A DNA stretch of 64,000 bases from Arthrobacter sp. fls2-241-R2A-200 (GTDB lineage Bacteria; Actinomycetota; Actinomycetes; Actinomycetales; Micrococcaceae), in NCBI RefSeq assembly GCF_030209745.1, contig NZ_JARVRJ010000009.1:412591-476590 (forward strand). Direction: 5' to 3'. The notes beneath the pieces are model-generated. The model was not told where the DNA came from. It worked only from the letters and a program-made list of their open reading frames with translations, and ran no database searches. The position numbers and the translations under genes were made by a program. The first letter of the stretch is position 1. Each line of letters opens with the position of its first letter. This document shows positions 33,975 through 43,590 of the stretch, one piece after another.

Positions 33975-34592
33975 ATGAAGCTGCGCCTTTTTCCCCAGGA
34001 ACCTGCCGGGCTGGCATTGCTTGCGCAGATGGCTGGCGTCATCGTAGCCGCCACCGGCACCCTTTCGGAGATTCTGGGCACGCCCTCCAACGAGCTCGAT
34101 CGCCTGGCCGAGCAACTTCACGAGCACGAGTCCCAGTCCCTGGACCTGCACTTTGCGCTCATGACCCATATGCGTACCAGCTTTGTGAACCCGCTTCCGC
34201 GTGAAGACATGTACACCCTGTCACGGCACCTCAACGAAGCGATGGAGAAGCTCGATGCTGCTGGCGAGCTGGTGGCTCTCTACAAGCTGGACAGGCTGCC
34301 CAAGCGGGCTGCGGACCAACTCGAAATCATCAGCCGCCAAGCGGAACTGACAGTCGACGCCATGCGGAAACTTGAGGACCTTGATGAGCTGGAGGACTAC
34401 TGGATAGAGATCCTCAGGCTTGCCAAGCGCGCGGAACGGACTCACCGCATCTGGGTTGCGGAGATGCTCAAGGATATGAAATCAGCGCAGTACGCACGCC
34501 ATCGCGACATCGCCAACCAGCTGGTGGAAGTCACCAAGGATATGCGAAAGGTTGCCACCCAAGTAGGCAGCATTATCGTCAAGGAATCGTAG
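33975..34592 (+). CDS. DUF47 family protein, PhoU-like partner of phosphate transporter
   Basis: The product has 205 residues from the ATG at 33975 (GGAAG upstream) and matches the DUF47/PhoU-like plan: MKLRLFPQEP at the start, a long helical bundle with HEHESQSLDL, FVNPLPREDMYTLSRHLNEAMEKLDAAGELV, and the closing RHRDIANQLVEVTKDMRKVATQVGSIIVKES. DUF47 proteins accompany Pit-type transporters and regulate them. The transporter gene starts one base after its stop. Confidence 0.92.
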   Translation: MKLRLFPQEPAGLALLAQMAGVIVAATGTLSEILGTPSNELDRLAEQLHEHESQSLDLHFALMTHMRTSFVNPLPREDMYTLSRHLNEAMEKLDAAGELVALYKLDRLPKRAADQLEIISRQAELTVDAMRKLEDLDELEDYWIEILRLAKRAERTHRIWVAEMLKDMKSAQYARHRDIANQLVEVTKDMRKVATQVGSIIVKES

Positions 34593-34593
34593 G

Positions 34594-35610
34594 GTGACCG
34601 TCGCATTCCTTGTCCTCGTGGTGGGCCTTGCCTCCGGCTTCGCGTTCCTTAACGGTTTCCGCGACGTCTCCAACGCCGTCGCGCTGTCTACCAGGACCCG
34701 AGCCCTCACGCCGTCTGTTGCCGTGCTGTTGGCCGGCGTTTTCAGTTTCCTGGGCGTCATGCTCAGCGGCAGCTTCATCCTGGCCTTCACCCAGTCCTGG
34801 GTGACCTTGCCCAGCGGGGCCGGGGGTTTGAGCATGCTGGCCTCCGCCCTGGTGGCGAGCATCCTCTGGGGTATCTACGGGTGGTGGGGCGGGATCCCCT
34901 TGTCCTCCACCAACTCATTGGTGGGTGGCCTGATCGGCGCAGGAACTGCGAGCGTGCTGGTGGGCGGTGACTCCATCCGGGGATTCGACGGCGTCATCCT
35001 CGCCCAAGTGGTGCTGCCGCTGCTGCTCTCCCCCGTCATTGCCTTTGTTGGGGCCTACTTATTGGTGTGGCCCGTAACGTGGGCAGCCCGCTACAGCCAA
35101 CCCAATGTGGTGAACAGCCGCTTCCGCCGGGCCCAAGCTGTTTCGGCGGCCGCAGTTGCCTTCGGACACGGACTCCAGGACGGGCAGCGTACGGCCGCCG
35201 TCATGGTCTTGGCGCTCGTGGCGGCCGGACTCACGGGCGGGGACGCGGTCCCCCTCTGGGTCCTGCTCCTGACAGCCGTCATGCTCACGGCCGGAACGTT
35301 GTTCGGTGGCTGGCGGATATCGCACACCCTCGGCTACAAGCTCCTCCGGGTGGACCCGCTGAGGGGCTTCGTGGCACAAACCCTCACGTCCGTGATGCTC
35401 TTCATCGGCGCTATCGGCTTGCACCTCCCGCTCTCCACCACCCACACGTTGACCTCGGCCGTGCTGGGAGCGGGAACAAACCAACGCTTTGCCGGAACCA
35501 ACAGGCGCCTGGTCCGCAGGATCCTGTTGTTCTGGGTTGCGACGCCAGTGGTCGCGGCAGCCGCGGCATTCGTTCTGGAACTGGCGTTCTCGCCGCTGGT
35601 CCGGCGCTAA
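34594..35610 (+). CDS. Inorganic phosphate transporter, Pit family
   Basis: The 338-residue, ~9-TM protein has the PiT signatures twice, as expected for an inverted-repeat transporter: GFRDVSNAVALSTRTRAL near the N-terminus, IPLSSTNSLVGGLIGAG, and in the second half FGHGLQDGQRTAAVM and LPLSTTHTLTSAVLGAG. It imports metal-phosphate by proton symport at low affinity. Translation starts at GTG, coupled to the DUF47 gene. It is convergent with pstB, placing low- and high-affinity uptake side by side. Confidence 0.92.
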   Translation: MTVAFLVLVVGLASGFAFLNGFRDVSNAVALSTRTRALTPSVAVLLAGVFSFLGVMLSGSFILAFTQSWVTLPSGAGGLSMLASALVASILWGIYGWWGGIPLSSTNSLVGGLIGAGTASVLVGGDSIRGFDGVILAQVVLPLLLSPVIAFVGAYLLVWPVTWAARYSQPNVVNSRFRRAQAVSAAAVAFGHGLQDGQRTAAVMVLALVAAGLTGGDAVPLWVLLLTAVMLTAGTLFGGWRISHTLGYKLLRVDPLRGFVAQTLTSVMLFIGAIGLHLPLSTTHTLTSAVLGAGTNQRFAGTNRRLVRRILLFWVATPVVAAAAAFVLELAFSPLVRR

Positions 35611-35636
35611 CCGGTCAATACGACGACGGCGGGTCC

Positions 35637-36416
35637 CTATCCGAAGCGGCCGGAGACGTAGTCCTCGGTAGCTTTCTGGCCGGGGTTGTTGAAGATGCTG
35701 GTGGTGTCCGCGAACTCGATCAACTTGCCGGGCTTTCCCGTTCCGGCGATGTTAAAGAAGGCAGTCTTGTCAGAAACGCGGGCAGCCTGCTGCATGTTGT
35801 GCGTCACGATCACCACGGTGTACTGGTCCTTGAGCTCGTTGATGAGGTCCTCAACGGCCAGGGTGGAAATCGGGTCGAGTGCGGAGCAGGGCTCGTCCAT
35901 GAGGATCACCTGGGGTTCGACCGCGATCGCACGCGCAATGCAGAGACGCTGCTGCTGCCCGCCGGAGAGGCCCGAACCGGGTTTGTCCAGGCGGTCCTTC
36001 ACCTCGTTCCACAAGTTGGCGCCGACCAAGGACTTCTCCACCAAAGCGTCAGCGGCGCCCTTGGAGATCTTCTTGTTGTTCAGCTTCACGCCGGCCAGCA
36101 CGTTATCCCGGATGGACATGGTGGGGAACGGGTTGGGCCGCTGGAAAACCATGCCCACTTGGGTGCGTACCGTGACGGGGTCCACGCCGGGACCGTAAAG
36201 GTCGTCCCCGTCCAAGAGGACCTCACCCTCCACCCGCGCGCCCGGGAGGACCTCGTGCATGCGGTTCAAGGTGCGGAGGAAGGTGGACTTGCCGCAACCG
36301 GAGGGTCCGATGAAGGCCGTCACTGACTTGGCCTCGATGTGGATGTTGACGTCCTCTACGGCCAAGAAGTTGCCGTAGTAGACATTCAAGTCTTTGACGT
36401 CGATGCGCTTGGACAT
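35637..36416 (-). CDS. pstB: Phosphate ABC transporter ATP-binding protein PstB
   Basis: The 259-residue ATPase has Walker [20 protein letters not shown] (~32-50), the Q-loop [12 protein letters not shown], signature [14 protein letters not shown], Walker [17 protein letters not shown] and the H-loop [10 protein letters not shown]. The NPFP and CSALDPIST details are typical of PstB. It is the last gene of pstSCAB, 67 bases after pstA. Confidence 0.97.
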   Translation of the reverse strand: MSKRIDVKDLNVYYGNFLAVEDVNIHIEAKSVTAFIGPSGCGKSTFLRTLNRMHEVLPGARVEGEVLLDGDDLYGPGVDPVTVRTQVGMVFQRPNPFPTMSIRDNVLAGVKLNNKKISKGAADALVEKSLVGANLWNEVKDRLDKPGSGLSGGQQQRLCIARAIAVEPQVILMDEPCSALDPISTLAVEDLINELKDQYTVVIVTHNMQQAARVSDKTAFFNIAGTGKPGKLIEFADTTSIFNNPGQKATEDYVSGRFG

Positions 36417-36483
36417 GGTGTTCCTTTGTTCCTCAGGGTTGGAAGTTTATCGGAGGGCCGGCAGTCAGGCGATAGCCCGCTAC

Positions 36484-37587
36484 CTACCGGCCCGTCTTCG
36501 GTGCAAACAGACGGGCTATGAGGCGCGCTCCGAGGTTCAGGAGCATCACCAGGATGATCAACACCAGCGCCGCACCCCATGCCCTTTGGTCCGAGGGCTC
36601 GGGGTTGGAGGGCGACGTCGGGTTCAGGATCTGCGTGTAGATGAACGTAGGCAGTGACGCCATCCATCCGCCAAACACGTTGTTATTGATGGTTGTCGCG
36701 AACCCCGCGGTCACCAGGATGGGTGCCGTTTCGCCGATGACCCTGGCGATTGCCAGGGTGACGCCGGACGCGATGCCGGAGATCGCCGTCGGAATAACCA
36801 CCTTGGTGATGGTGCGCCATTTGCGCACGCCCAACGCGTAGGAGGCCTCGCGGAGCTCGTTAGGGACGATCTTGAGCATTTCCTCGCTGGACCGAACCAC
36901 TACAGGGATCATCAGGACGGAAAGCGCGACGGCGGCAACGGCGCCGGTCTTGGTGCCGGGGCCAACAACGGCGAAGAAGAATGCTGCGGCGAAGAGGCCG
37001 GCCACGATGGACGGGATGCCGGTCATGACGTCCACGAAGAAGGTGATGGCCCGTGCCAACCGGCGGTCGTTGCCGTATTCCACGAGGTAAATAGCGGTGA
37101 GCAGGCCTACGGGAACGGAGATGACAGTTGCCAGGAGGGTGATCTCAAGGGTGCCGAGCAGGGCATGGTAGACGCCGCCGACGACTTTGCCCCCACCGTC
37201 CATTGCTTTGTTGTCGAACGCCCCGGTAACGCCATTCATCGACGTCGTCAGAAAGCCAGGTGCGGTGAGCCCGGGAATGCCGTTGACCAGCACCGTCCAG
37301 ATCACCGAGATCAAGGGCAGGAGTGCAATCAGGAAAGCCCCAACAACGAGGCAGGTGGCGAGCTTGTCCTTGGCTTTGCGGGAACCTTCAACGGCGCCGC
37401 TCCAGGAAACGAGGCCGACGGTGAACAAGATGGCGGACACAAGGCCCCAACCGAAAGCGTTGAACCCGATGAGCGCCAGGATCGCGGCGCCAACCACCAA
37501 AGCGATGACCAGGACAACATACGGCGCGAACTTGGGCAGCTGGCCCTTGGTGAGCGCAGAGCGCTTGCGGACTACTGTGGCGGTCAT
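36484..37587 (-). CDS. pstA: Phosphate ABC transporter permease PstA
   Basis: The 367-residue permease has six core TM helices plus an extended N-terminus with two or three extra hydrophobic segments, as in other actinobacteria. The core includes GIPSIVAGLFAAAFF and the EAA-type loop ELREASYALGVRKWRTITKVVIP. It pairs with PstC in the membrane channel. The ATG directly follows the pstC stop (TAAATG). Confidence 0.95.
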   Translation of the reverse strand: MTATVVRKRSALTKGQLPKFAPYVVLVIALVVGAAILALIGFNAFGWGLVSAILFTVGLVSWSGAVEGSRKAKDKLATCLVVGAFLIALLPLISVIWTVLVNGIPGLTAPGFLTTSMNGVTGAFDNKAMDGGGKVVGGVYHALLGTLEITLLATVISVPVGLLTAIYLVEYGNDRRLARAITFFVDVMTGIPSIVAGLFAAAFFFAVVGPGTKTGAVAAVALSVLMIPVVVRSSEEMLKIVPNELREASYALGVRKWRTITKVVIPTAISGIASGVTLAIARVIGETAPILVTAGFATTINNNVFGGWMASLPTFIYTQILNPTSPSNPEPSDQRAWGAALVLIILVMLLNLGARLIARLFAPKTGR

Positions 37588-38520
37588 TTAGTTGGCTCCC
37601 GAGAATTCTTTGTGCCTGGTGATTATCCAGCGGGCAATCATGTTCACGCCCAGTGTGATGACGAACAGCACCAAACCTGCGGCGATCAAGGTGTTGACCT
37701 TCAGGCCGCTGGCTTCGGGGAAGTTAAGGGCGATTTCCGCGGCAATCGTCTGGTTTCCGGACTGGATGAGGCTGGCAGTCAACACTCCGGAGGAAAGGAC
37801 CAACGCAACCGCCATGGTCTCTCCCAGCGCCCGGCCGAGGCCCAGCATGACGGCGCTGACAATGCCTGCGCGGCCAAACGGCAACACGGCCATGCGAATC
37901 ATTTCCCAGCGGGTGGCACCAAGTGCGAGCGCAGCTTCCTCGTGCAGTTTTGGCGTCTGCAGGAAGATTTCGCGGGTGAGGGACGTGATGATGGGAAGGA
38001 CCATGACAGAGAGGACAATGCCCGCGGTGAGGATGGTCTTTCCGGTGGCCGATGCGGGGCCTTGGAAGAGCGGGATCCAGCCCAGGTTCTTCGCCAGCCA
38101 ATCATAGGCGGGTGAAATTTCCTTGGCCAGGAATGCGGCTCCCCATGCGCCGTAAACGACGGAAGGAATTGCGGCAAGCAGGTCCACCACGTAGCCCAGC
38201 CCTGAGGCGAGCCGACGCGGAGCGTAATGGGAGATGAAGAGGGCCACGCCGATGGCAACGGGGGTGGCGATGACGAGGGCGATCACCGCGGCGATGAGTG
38301 TTCCCACCACGATGGGGCCGATGTAGGCGAAGAAGCCCTGGCCACCTTGGATGCTCTCGGGTGGCGCCACGAGTGCCGGGATCGCCTGCACTACCAGGAA
38401 TAACGCCACTCCGAAGAGAACCGCCAGAATCAGGCAACCTGCCGCCATGGCGGCCGTGGAGAAGACCTTGTCCCCAGTGCGTCCGGCACTTCGGGAGGTT
38501 GTCAGGGAGTTGGTGGTCAC
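37588..38520 (-). CDS. pstC: Phosphate ABC transporter permease PstC
   Basis: The 310-residue permease shows six TM helices, AIPSVVYGAWGAAFL, and the EAA loop KLHEEAALALGATRWEMIRMAVLPFGRAGI, followed by LGLGRALGETMAVALV. It forms the channel with PstA. It lies 129 bases after pstS, separated by a large hairpin. Confidence 0.96.
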   Translation of the reverse strand: MTTNSLTTSRSAGRTGDKVFSTAAMAAGCLILAVLFGVALFLVVQAIPALVAPPESIQGGQGFFAYIGPIVVGTLIAAVIALVIATPVAIGVALFISHYAPRRLASGLGYVVDLLAAIPSVVYGAWGAAFLAKEISPAYDWLAKNLGWIPLFQGPASATGKTILTAGIVLSVMVLPIITSLTREIFLQTPKLHEEAALALGATRWEMIRMAVLPFGRAGIVSAVMLGLGRALGETMAVALVLSSGVLTASLIQSGNQTIAAEIALNFPEASGLKVNTLIAAGLVLFVITLGVNMIARWIITRHKEFSGAN

Positions 38521-38560
38521 TTCGGAATCCTTCAGTCTCAGTGAACTGGTTTTTCATGGC

Positions 38561-38610
38561 TGATTCCCTGCCCCGCCGGAGCGGTTCGCTCCGGGCGGGA
38601 CAGGGAATCA
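38561..38610 (-). terminator. Large intercistronic hairpin between pstS and pstC
   Basis: Arms beginning TGATTCCCTG (38561) and ending CAGGGAATCA (38610) form a nearly perfect ~23-bp stem with loop GTT and one bulge. It probably acts as a partial terminator or mRNA stabiliser that keeps PstS above PstCAB. Confidence 0.85.
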
Positions 38611-38649
38611 GCAGTGTGCAACCGGGCTCGGAAAGCCCCGTCGGAAACC

Positions 38650-39768
38650 TTAGGACTTGACCTTGATGGTTTCGATAGCAGCCTTGGCCTTGTCCTGCAG
38701 CGTCTTGGAGAGCGGCGCGGACTTGGCGGCATCCGCGGCGGTCTTCTGTCCGTCGTCGGAAACCACGTAGGTTTCAAAAGCCTTCACCAGGTCGGCAACT
38801 GCCTGGGTCTGGTAGGTGGTGCAAACAACGTGGTAGGAAACGAGCACTACCGGGTAGGCGCCTGCAGCCGTGGTGGTGCGGTCCAGCTTGATGGCACCGT
38901 CGTTGGTGGCGCGACCGGAGACGGGCTTGCCGGCTTCAACAGCCTTGGAAGCGGCGTCGGCGGAGATCTTCACGAAGTCCTGGCCAACCTTGATGGAAGC
39001 GGTACCCAGCTTGCCGGAAACGGCGGAGTCATCGGCGTACGTCACAGCACCCGGGGTGTCGGTGACGGTCTTCACGACGCCGGAGGTGCCTTTGGCGTTC
39101 TCGCCCTTCAGGGAAGCAGGCCAAACGCCGGCGGCCTTGTCGGTCCAGACCGAGGGAGCGGCAGCCGAGAGGTAATCGGTGAAGTTGCTGGTGGTACCGG
39201 AGTCATCAGAGCGGTTCACCGGGGTGACCTTGAGGTCCGGGAGGGTGACGCCGGCGTTGAGCGCGGCAATCGCGGGATCGTTCCAGTTGGTGATCTGGCC
39301 GCGGAAGATTTTGGCCACCGTAACGGCGTCGAGCTTCAACTCCTTGACGTTCGGGATGTTGAAGGCCACCGCGATCGGGGAGATGTAAACGGGGATGTTG
39401 ATGGCGCCGTCGGTGCCACACTTGGCCTTCGAGCTCGCGAGCTCGGCGTCGGTCAGGTAGGCGTCCGAACCGGCGAACTGCGCCGAACCGTCAATGATTG
39501 CCTTACGGCCCGCGCCGGAGCCGTCCGGGGAGTACTGAACAGTGGCACCGGGGTTGGCGGTGGCGAAACCGGCCTTCCAGGCGTCCATTGCTGCGCCGGT
39601 GGAGGAAGCGCCGATGCCGGTCAACGTGCCGGTGACCTTGGCGCCGGATGCCGACTGCGTGGCAGCGGAAGTGTTCGTTGCGTTGTCTGAACCGCAAGCA
39701 GTGAGCGCCAGAGCGCCAACTGCGATGACCGCGATTGCCGCGTTGCGGCCGAAGCGAGTTGCCTTCAC
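38650..39768 (-). CDS. pstS: Phosphate-binding lipoprotein PstS
   Basis: The 372-residue protein has a lipoprotein signal with lipobox LTAC (Cys25) and the periplasmic-binding-protein pattern of PstS: TLTGIGASSTGAAMDAWKAGF, YSPDGSGAGRKAIIDGSAQFAGSDAYL (phosphate-contacting Ser/Arg/Asp), PVYISPIAVAFNIP, and VNRSDDSGTTSNFTDYL. It captures phosphate outside the membrane for PstCAB. A PHO box lies ~124 bases upstream. Confidence 0.97.
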   Translation of the reverse strand: MKATRFGRNAAIAVIAVGALALTACGSDNATNTSAATQSASGAKVTGTLTGIGASSTGAAMDAWKAGFATANPGATVQYSPDGSGAGRKAIIDGSAQFAGSDAYLTDAELASSKAKCGTDGAINIPVYISPIAVAFNIPNVKELKLDAVTVAKIFRGQITNWNDPAIAALNAGVTLPDLKVTPVNRSDDSGTTSNFTDYLSAAAPSVWTDKAAGVWPASLKGENAKGTSGVVKTVTDTPGAVTYADDSAVSGKLGTASIKVGQDFVKISADAASKAVEAGKPVSGRATNDGAIKLDRTTTAAGAYPVVLVSYHVVCTTYQTQAVADLVKAFETYVVSDDGQKTAADAAKSAPLSKTLQDKAKAAIETIKVKS

Positions 39769-39891
39769 TTGGATGTACCCCTTCCAGGGATTTCTCTGAT
39801 GCGGGCCGAACGGAGATTTCGGCGTGCGTGAGCTGTGGGACCTTTTGTTCCTTTACTGAAGGTAAGGAGCGCAGGTAACGGGATCTGTGGA

Positions 39892-39913
39892 GAAAGGTGA
39901 ACAGGAGGTGAAC
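39892..39913 (-). promoter_or_regulatory. PHO box upstream of pstS
   Basis: On the minus strand GTTCACCTCCT is followed directly by GTTCACCTTTC: two 11-bp direct repeats matching the PhoP recognition unit of actinobacteria (GTTCACC core). The site explains phosphate-starvation control of pstSCAB by PhoR-PhoP; those regulator genes are not in the window. Confidence 0.85.
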
Positions 39914-40040
39914 GACGGCGGACCATTGGGTTATGTGGCGAGTGGCACCTTGAAGAGGCACGCAGGATTTCATCGGTCCCGGCCGGGGGCCGCATAGCCT
40001 GGGGCCCAAATAGACTGCCGGGGCAAATAGACTGGAGCAC

Positions 40041-41168
40041 ATGGCTGCCGCGAAAGGACTCTCCGCAAGCAAGAGGTTCTTGAGCGCCCGCTTAAGGACC
40101 GGTTTGGTTCGAAGCCGGAAATCGTTGCTGCCTGCCATCCAGATGACCGCTTGCGCGGTGGGCGCCTACGCCTTCGCCGAATACGTGCTGGGACACCAAG
40201 GGCCCCTGTTCGCCGCCACCTCTTCGTTGATCGCCCTCGGCTTTTCCCGTGACCCGCGCCTTCGCAGGGTCATGGAAGTCGGGATTGGTTGCACGCTGGG
40301 CATCGTGGTGGGCGACCTTCTGCTCCATTGGATTGGCGCCGGAATCTGGCAGGCCGCCGTCGTGCTTCTGTTCTCCATCCTCCTTGCCAGGTTCCTGGAC
40401 AGCGGGGTCATTTTCACCACGCAGCTGGGCCTGCAATCGCTGCTGGTGGTGTTGTTGCCGGCGCCTGCGGGGGGCCCGTTCACGCGAAGTTTGGACGCAG
40501 TGGTTGGAGGCGTGTGCGCCCTTCTCGTCACCGTGCTGGTGCCAAAAGACCCGCGGAGGGAACCGCGGAAGGACGTAGAGCAGATCCTCTACGAGCTCGC
40601 GGAGGTACTGCGCGAGTGCGCCAAGGCGTTGATCAACTCCGATTCCACCGTTGCCTGGCATGCCTTGATCCGTGGGCGTAATTGCCAGCCATTGGTGGAC
40701 AGGATGAGGCAAACGCTCCGGGCCTCGGGTGAAGTTGCCACCCTTGCCCCGGCCCATCGGAGGCACCGGGACGAGCTCGCCAGCCTCGAGCAGTCGTTGG
40801 AATACATCGACCTTGCCCTCCGCAACAGCCGGGTGTTTGCCCGGCGGCTGACCAGTGCCATCAACCACGCGGCGTTATCCGATGAGGCGGTGGACAGTAT
40901 CTCCGAAGTCCTGCAGGAGACCGCTGCGGCCATCGATGAGATGACCATAGGCCTGGCCGAGCAGAACGAAGGGACGCGTCGGGCCCATCTTCGCAGCGCC
41001 CGCAATGACCTGAGCATGGTGGCTTCGCGCCTCCATCCCAAGATGCTTGATGTCCAGAGGCTCGAAGGCGAGACCGTGGTGATGCTTTTCCGGCCACTCA
41101 TGGTGGACCTGCTGGAGGCCAGTGGGATGGACCCCGACGAAGCCCGGGCGGTCTTGCCTCCTTTGTAG
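40041..41168 (+). CDS. FUSC family membrane protein
   Basis: The 375-residue protein has four to six N-terminal TM helices (residues ~28-170: LLPAIQMTACAVGAYAFAEY, SSLIALGF, GCTLGIVVGDLLLHWIG, LGLQSLLVVLLPAPAGG, VGGVCALLVTVLVPKDPR) and a long cytoplasmic helical half. The layout fits the FUSC / aromatic acid exporter-like superfamily. The substrate is unknown. It is divergent from pstS. Confidence 0.82.
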   Translation: MAAAKGLSASKRFLSARLRTGLVRSRKSLLPAIQMTACAVGAYAFAEYVLGHQGPLFAATSSLIALGFSRDPRLRRVMEVGIGCTLGIVVGDLLLHWIGAGIWQAAVVLLFSILLARFLDSGVIFTTQLGLQSLLVVLLPAPAGGPFTRSLDAVVGGVCALLVTVLVPKDPRREPRKDVEQILYELAEVLRECAKALINSDSTVAWHALIRGRNCQPLVDRMRQTLRASGEVATLAPAHRRHRDELASLEQSLEYIDLALRNSRVFARRLTSAINHAALSDEAVDSISEVLQETAAAIDEMTIGLAEQNEGTRRAHLRSARNDLSMVASRLHPKMLDVQRLEGETVVMLFRPLMVDLLEASGMDPDEARAVLPPL

Positions 41169-41264
41169 GCCAGCTTCCGCGCCCGTAGGGGCAACGCTTT
41201 TATTGTCAGCTCGCTCCCAGCGTGCTCCAAGGTAAGACGCGTTGTAGTGGGGCAAAATGGACCA

Positions 41265-41966
41265 ATGATCTCTGCGCTTTCTACCCGGTTCCGCGCCGCC
41301 CCGGCCCTCCGGCTGCCGCAGCGCCCCCTGTTCTTCTGGGCTGGCGGACTGCTGCTCCTCGGCGACGCCATCTTTTGGCTGATGTTTGCCTCAGTGCTGT
41401 CCGGGACCGGACTGGCCACCTCTGATGTAGCCGTACACAGCTTCATGGTCGGCTCCCGAAACCCGGCGGCCACTGCGTTGTTGGCTGCGCTAAGCACGGT
41501 TACGTCGCCTCTTTGGATGACCGTCATCGGGGTGCTCATCGCCTTAATTTGGGCCGTCCGGAAGCGCGAACTGTGGCGCCCCGCGTTGCTCATCGGCTCC
41601 ATGGTGGTGGCTGTGATCCTTTCAACGCTGATCAAACACGATGTTGCGCGCTCCAGGCCGTCATCCGCCGATTTCCTCATGGGCCCCGATGACGCCCTTT
41701 CCTTTCCGTCCGGCCATACACTCGGTGCCGGGATCTTCGCTTTGGTCCTCACGTATCTTTTGGTGTCCCGTTCAGGGACCCGTGCCAAGGCGGTGCTGGC
41801 TTTCGCGGGCGCCTTGATTCTCACCCTCCTGGTTGCCTATAGCCGCTTGTACCTGGGCTATCACTGGCTCACTGACGTGGTCGCATCGATGGGAGTCGCC
41901 CTCGGAGTGACCGGTATCGCCGTCTTCGTGGACGCCGCGCGCTACGGCAGATCGGTCGACCGCTAA
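41265..41966 (+). CDS. PAP2-superfamily membrane phosphatase
   Basis: The product has 233 residues from the ATG at 41265 (a GTG at 41247 is in frame). It has about six TM helices and the three-part acid phosphatase signature: KHDVARSRPS, PSGHTLGAG and SRLYLGYHWLTDV. Such enzymes dephosphorylate phosphatidate, undecaprenyl-pyrophosphate or similar lipids at the membrane. Confidence 0.92.
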   Translation: MISALSTRFRAAPALRLPQRPLFFWAGGLLLLGDAIFWLMFASVLSGTGLATSDVAVHSFMVGSRNPAATALLAALSTVTSPLWMTVIGVLIALIWAVRKRELWRPALLIGSMVVAVILSTLIKHDVARSRPSSADFLMGPDDALSFPSGHTLGAGIFALVLTYLLVSRSGTRAKAVLAFAGALILTLLVAYSRLYLGYHWLTDVVASMGVALGVTGIAVFVDAARYGRSVDR

Positions 41967-41998
41967 TACTGTCAGTCCACGCGGCTACCCTTGGACCC

Positions 41999-43372
41999 AT
42001 GGCTTCAAAGACCTCACGTGCTTCCAAGACACCCGCCTACAAGTGCGCCGAATGCGGCTGGACCGCCATCAAGTGGGTGGGCCGCTGCGGTGAATGCCAG
42101 GCATGGGGCACCGTTGAGGAGTACGGCGCCACAGTAGCGCGTACGACGCCGGCCGCCACAGTTTTGGAGCCAGCCCGCCGGATCGCTGAGGTGGATGGGA
42201 CCACCGCGGCGTTCCTGCCCACGGGGGTGGACGAGCTCGATCGAGTTCTGGGCGGAGGCCTGGTACCTGGCGCCGTTATCCTGCTCGCCGGGGAACCAGG
42301 CGTCGGAAAGTCCACGCTCCTGTTGGACGTCGCCGCCAAGTTCGCCCGTACCGGACAGGATGTCCTCTACATCACAGGCGAGGAGTCGGCGGCCCAGGTG
42401 AAGCTCCGGGCGGAACGGATCGACGCCGTCGCCCATACCCTTTATCTGTCGGCGGAAACCGATCTGGGGCAGGCACTCGGGCAAGTGGAAAAGCTCGAGC
42501 CGAAACTGCTGATCGTAGACTCCGTTCAGACGCTGAGCAGCGCCGATGTCGAGGGCAGCGCCGGCGGTGTTTCGCAAGTGCGTGAAGTGGCTGCCTCCAT
42601 CATCTCCGCCGCCAAACGGCGCAACATGACCACGCTGCTGGTGGGCCACGTGACCAAGGACGGCGCCATCGCCGGGCCGCGGCTGTTGGAGCACCTCGTG
42701 GATGTGGTCTGCCAGTTCGAAGGAGAGCGCCACTCCAGGCTCCGGCTGCTCCGGGCAGTCAAGAACCGTTACGGAGCCACTGACGACGTCGGGTGTTTCG
42801 ACCTGAACGAGGCCGGCATCGAGGGCCTCGCCGACCCAAGCGGCCTCTTCGTTTCGCGCACGCGCGAGCCTGTCTCGGGAACCTGCATCACTGTCACCAT
42901 GGAGGGCAGGAGGCCCCTGCTGGCAGAGGTCCAGTCGTTGCTGGCAGAGAGCGCCAACGCCCAACCACGCCGGGCCACCAGTGGCTTGGAGAGCTCGCGG
43001 GTCGCCATGCTGCTGGCGGTCCTGCAGCAGCGGGCCGGCTGCATGCTGCACAAGGACGACTCCTATGTGGCAACAGTGGGCGGGGTGAAACTCAGCGAAC
43101 CGGCCACGGATCTGGCAGTTGCACTGGCTGTTGCGTCGGCGAAAGCCAGGAAGGCCTTGCCGCAACGGCTGATCGCGTTCGGCGAGGTAGGCCTGGCCGG
43201 AGAGGTTCGCCCGGTTCCCGGGATCAACCAGCGGATCCAGGAGGCGCACCGGCTTGGGTTCACGCATGCGATCGTTCCTGCAAGTCCGGCCGGTGCCGGG
43301 GTTATCCCGGACGGCTTTTCCGTGCGCGAAGTGGGCCACTTGGCCGAGGCACTGGAACTTCTGATCAGTTAG
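41999..43372 (+). CDS. radA: DNA repair protein RadA
   Basis: The 457-residue protein has an N-terminal C4 zinc finger (Cys16, Cys19, Cys30, Cys33), a RecA-like ATPase with Walker A GEPGVGKST (98-106), the RadA-specific KNRYG motif (255-259; usually KNRFG) and a C-terminal Lon-protease-like domain with GEVGLAGEVRPV. RadA promotes branch migration in recombination. It lies just before disA, an arrangement known in actinobacteria and in Bacillus, where RadA and DisA interact. Confidence 0.97.
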   Translation: MASKTSRASKTPAYKCAECGWTAIKWVGRCGECQAWGTVEEYGATVARTTPAATVLEPARRIAEVDGTTAAFLPTGVDELDRVLGGGLVPGAVILLAGEPGVGKSTLLLDVAAKFARTGQDVLYITGEESAAQVKLRAERIDAVAHTLYLSAETDLGQALGQVEKLEPKLLIVDSVQTLSSADVEGSAGGVSQVREVAASIISAAKRRNMTTLLVGHVTKDGAIAGPRLLEHLVDVVCQFEGERHSRLRLLRAVKNRYGATDDVGCFDLNEAGIEGLADPSGLFVSRTREPVSGTCITVTMEGRRPLLAEVQSLLAESANAQPRRATSGLESSRVAMLLAVLQQRAGCMLHKDDSYVATVGGVKLSEPATDLAVALAVASAKARKALPQRLIAFGEVGLAGEVRPVPGINQRIQEAHRLGFTHAIVPASPAGAGVIPDGFSVREVGHLAEALELLIS

Positions 43373-43590
43373 GGGTCCGGAATGGGCCATGGGTTAACCG
43401 CATCGGCCAAGCATTTGGGGCGATCAGGAACATAACGATATGACCCACTTTCAGGCTTGCTGGTGCGGTTAACGGTGCTGCGAAGCCCTATCATTGTGCT
43501 AGTCGTCATCAGGGCATTTTCTTCACGTCCTTCGGATGCCGGATTCAGCTTGTTTGCGAGCCATGGCTTGCACCTTCGAAGGGAAACCCT

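Noticed and set aside
38614..39690. 358-codon Gly/Val-rich plus-strand frame opposite pstS
   Set aside because: Composition of an antisense shadow; PstS is complete with its lipobox on the minus strand.
40589..41824. 411-codon minus-strand frame across the FUSC and PAP2 genes
   Set aside because: It spans two clear genes and has shadow-like composition rich in Arg, Ser and Thr.
42014..43390. 458-codon minus-strand frame opposite radA
   Set aside because: Shadow of RadA, which has complete motifs on the plus strand.
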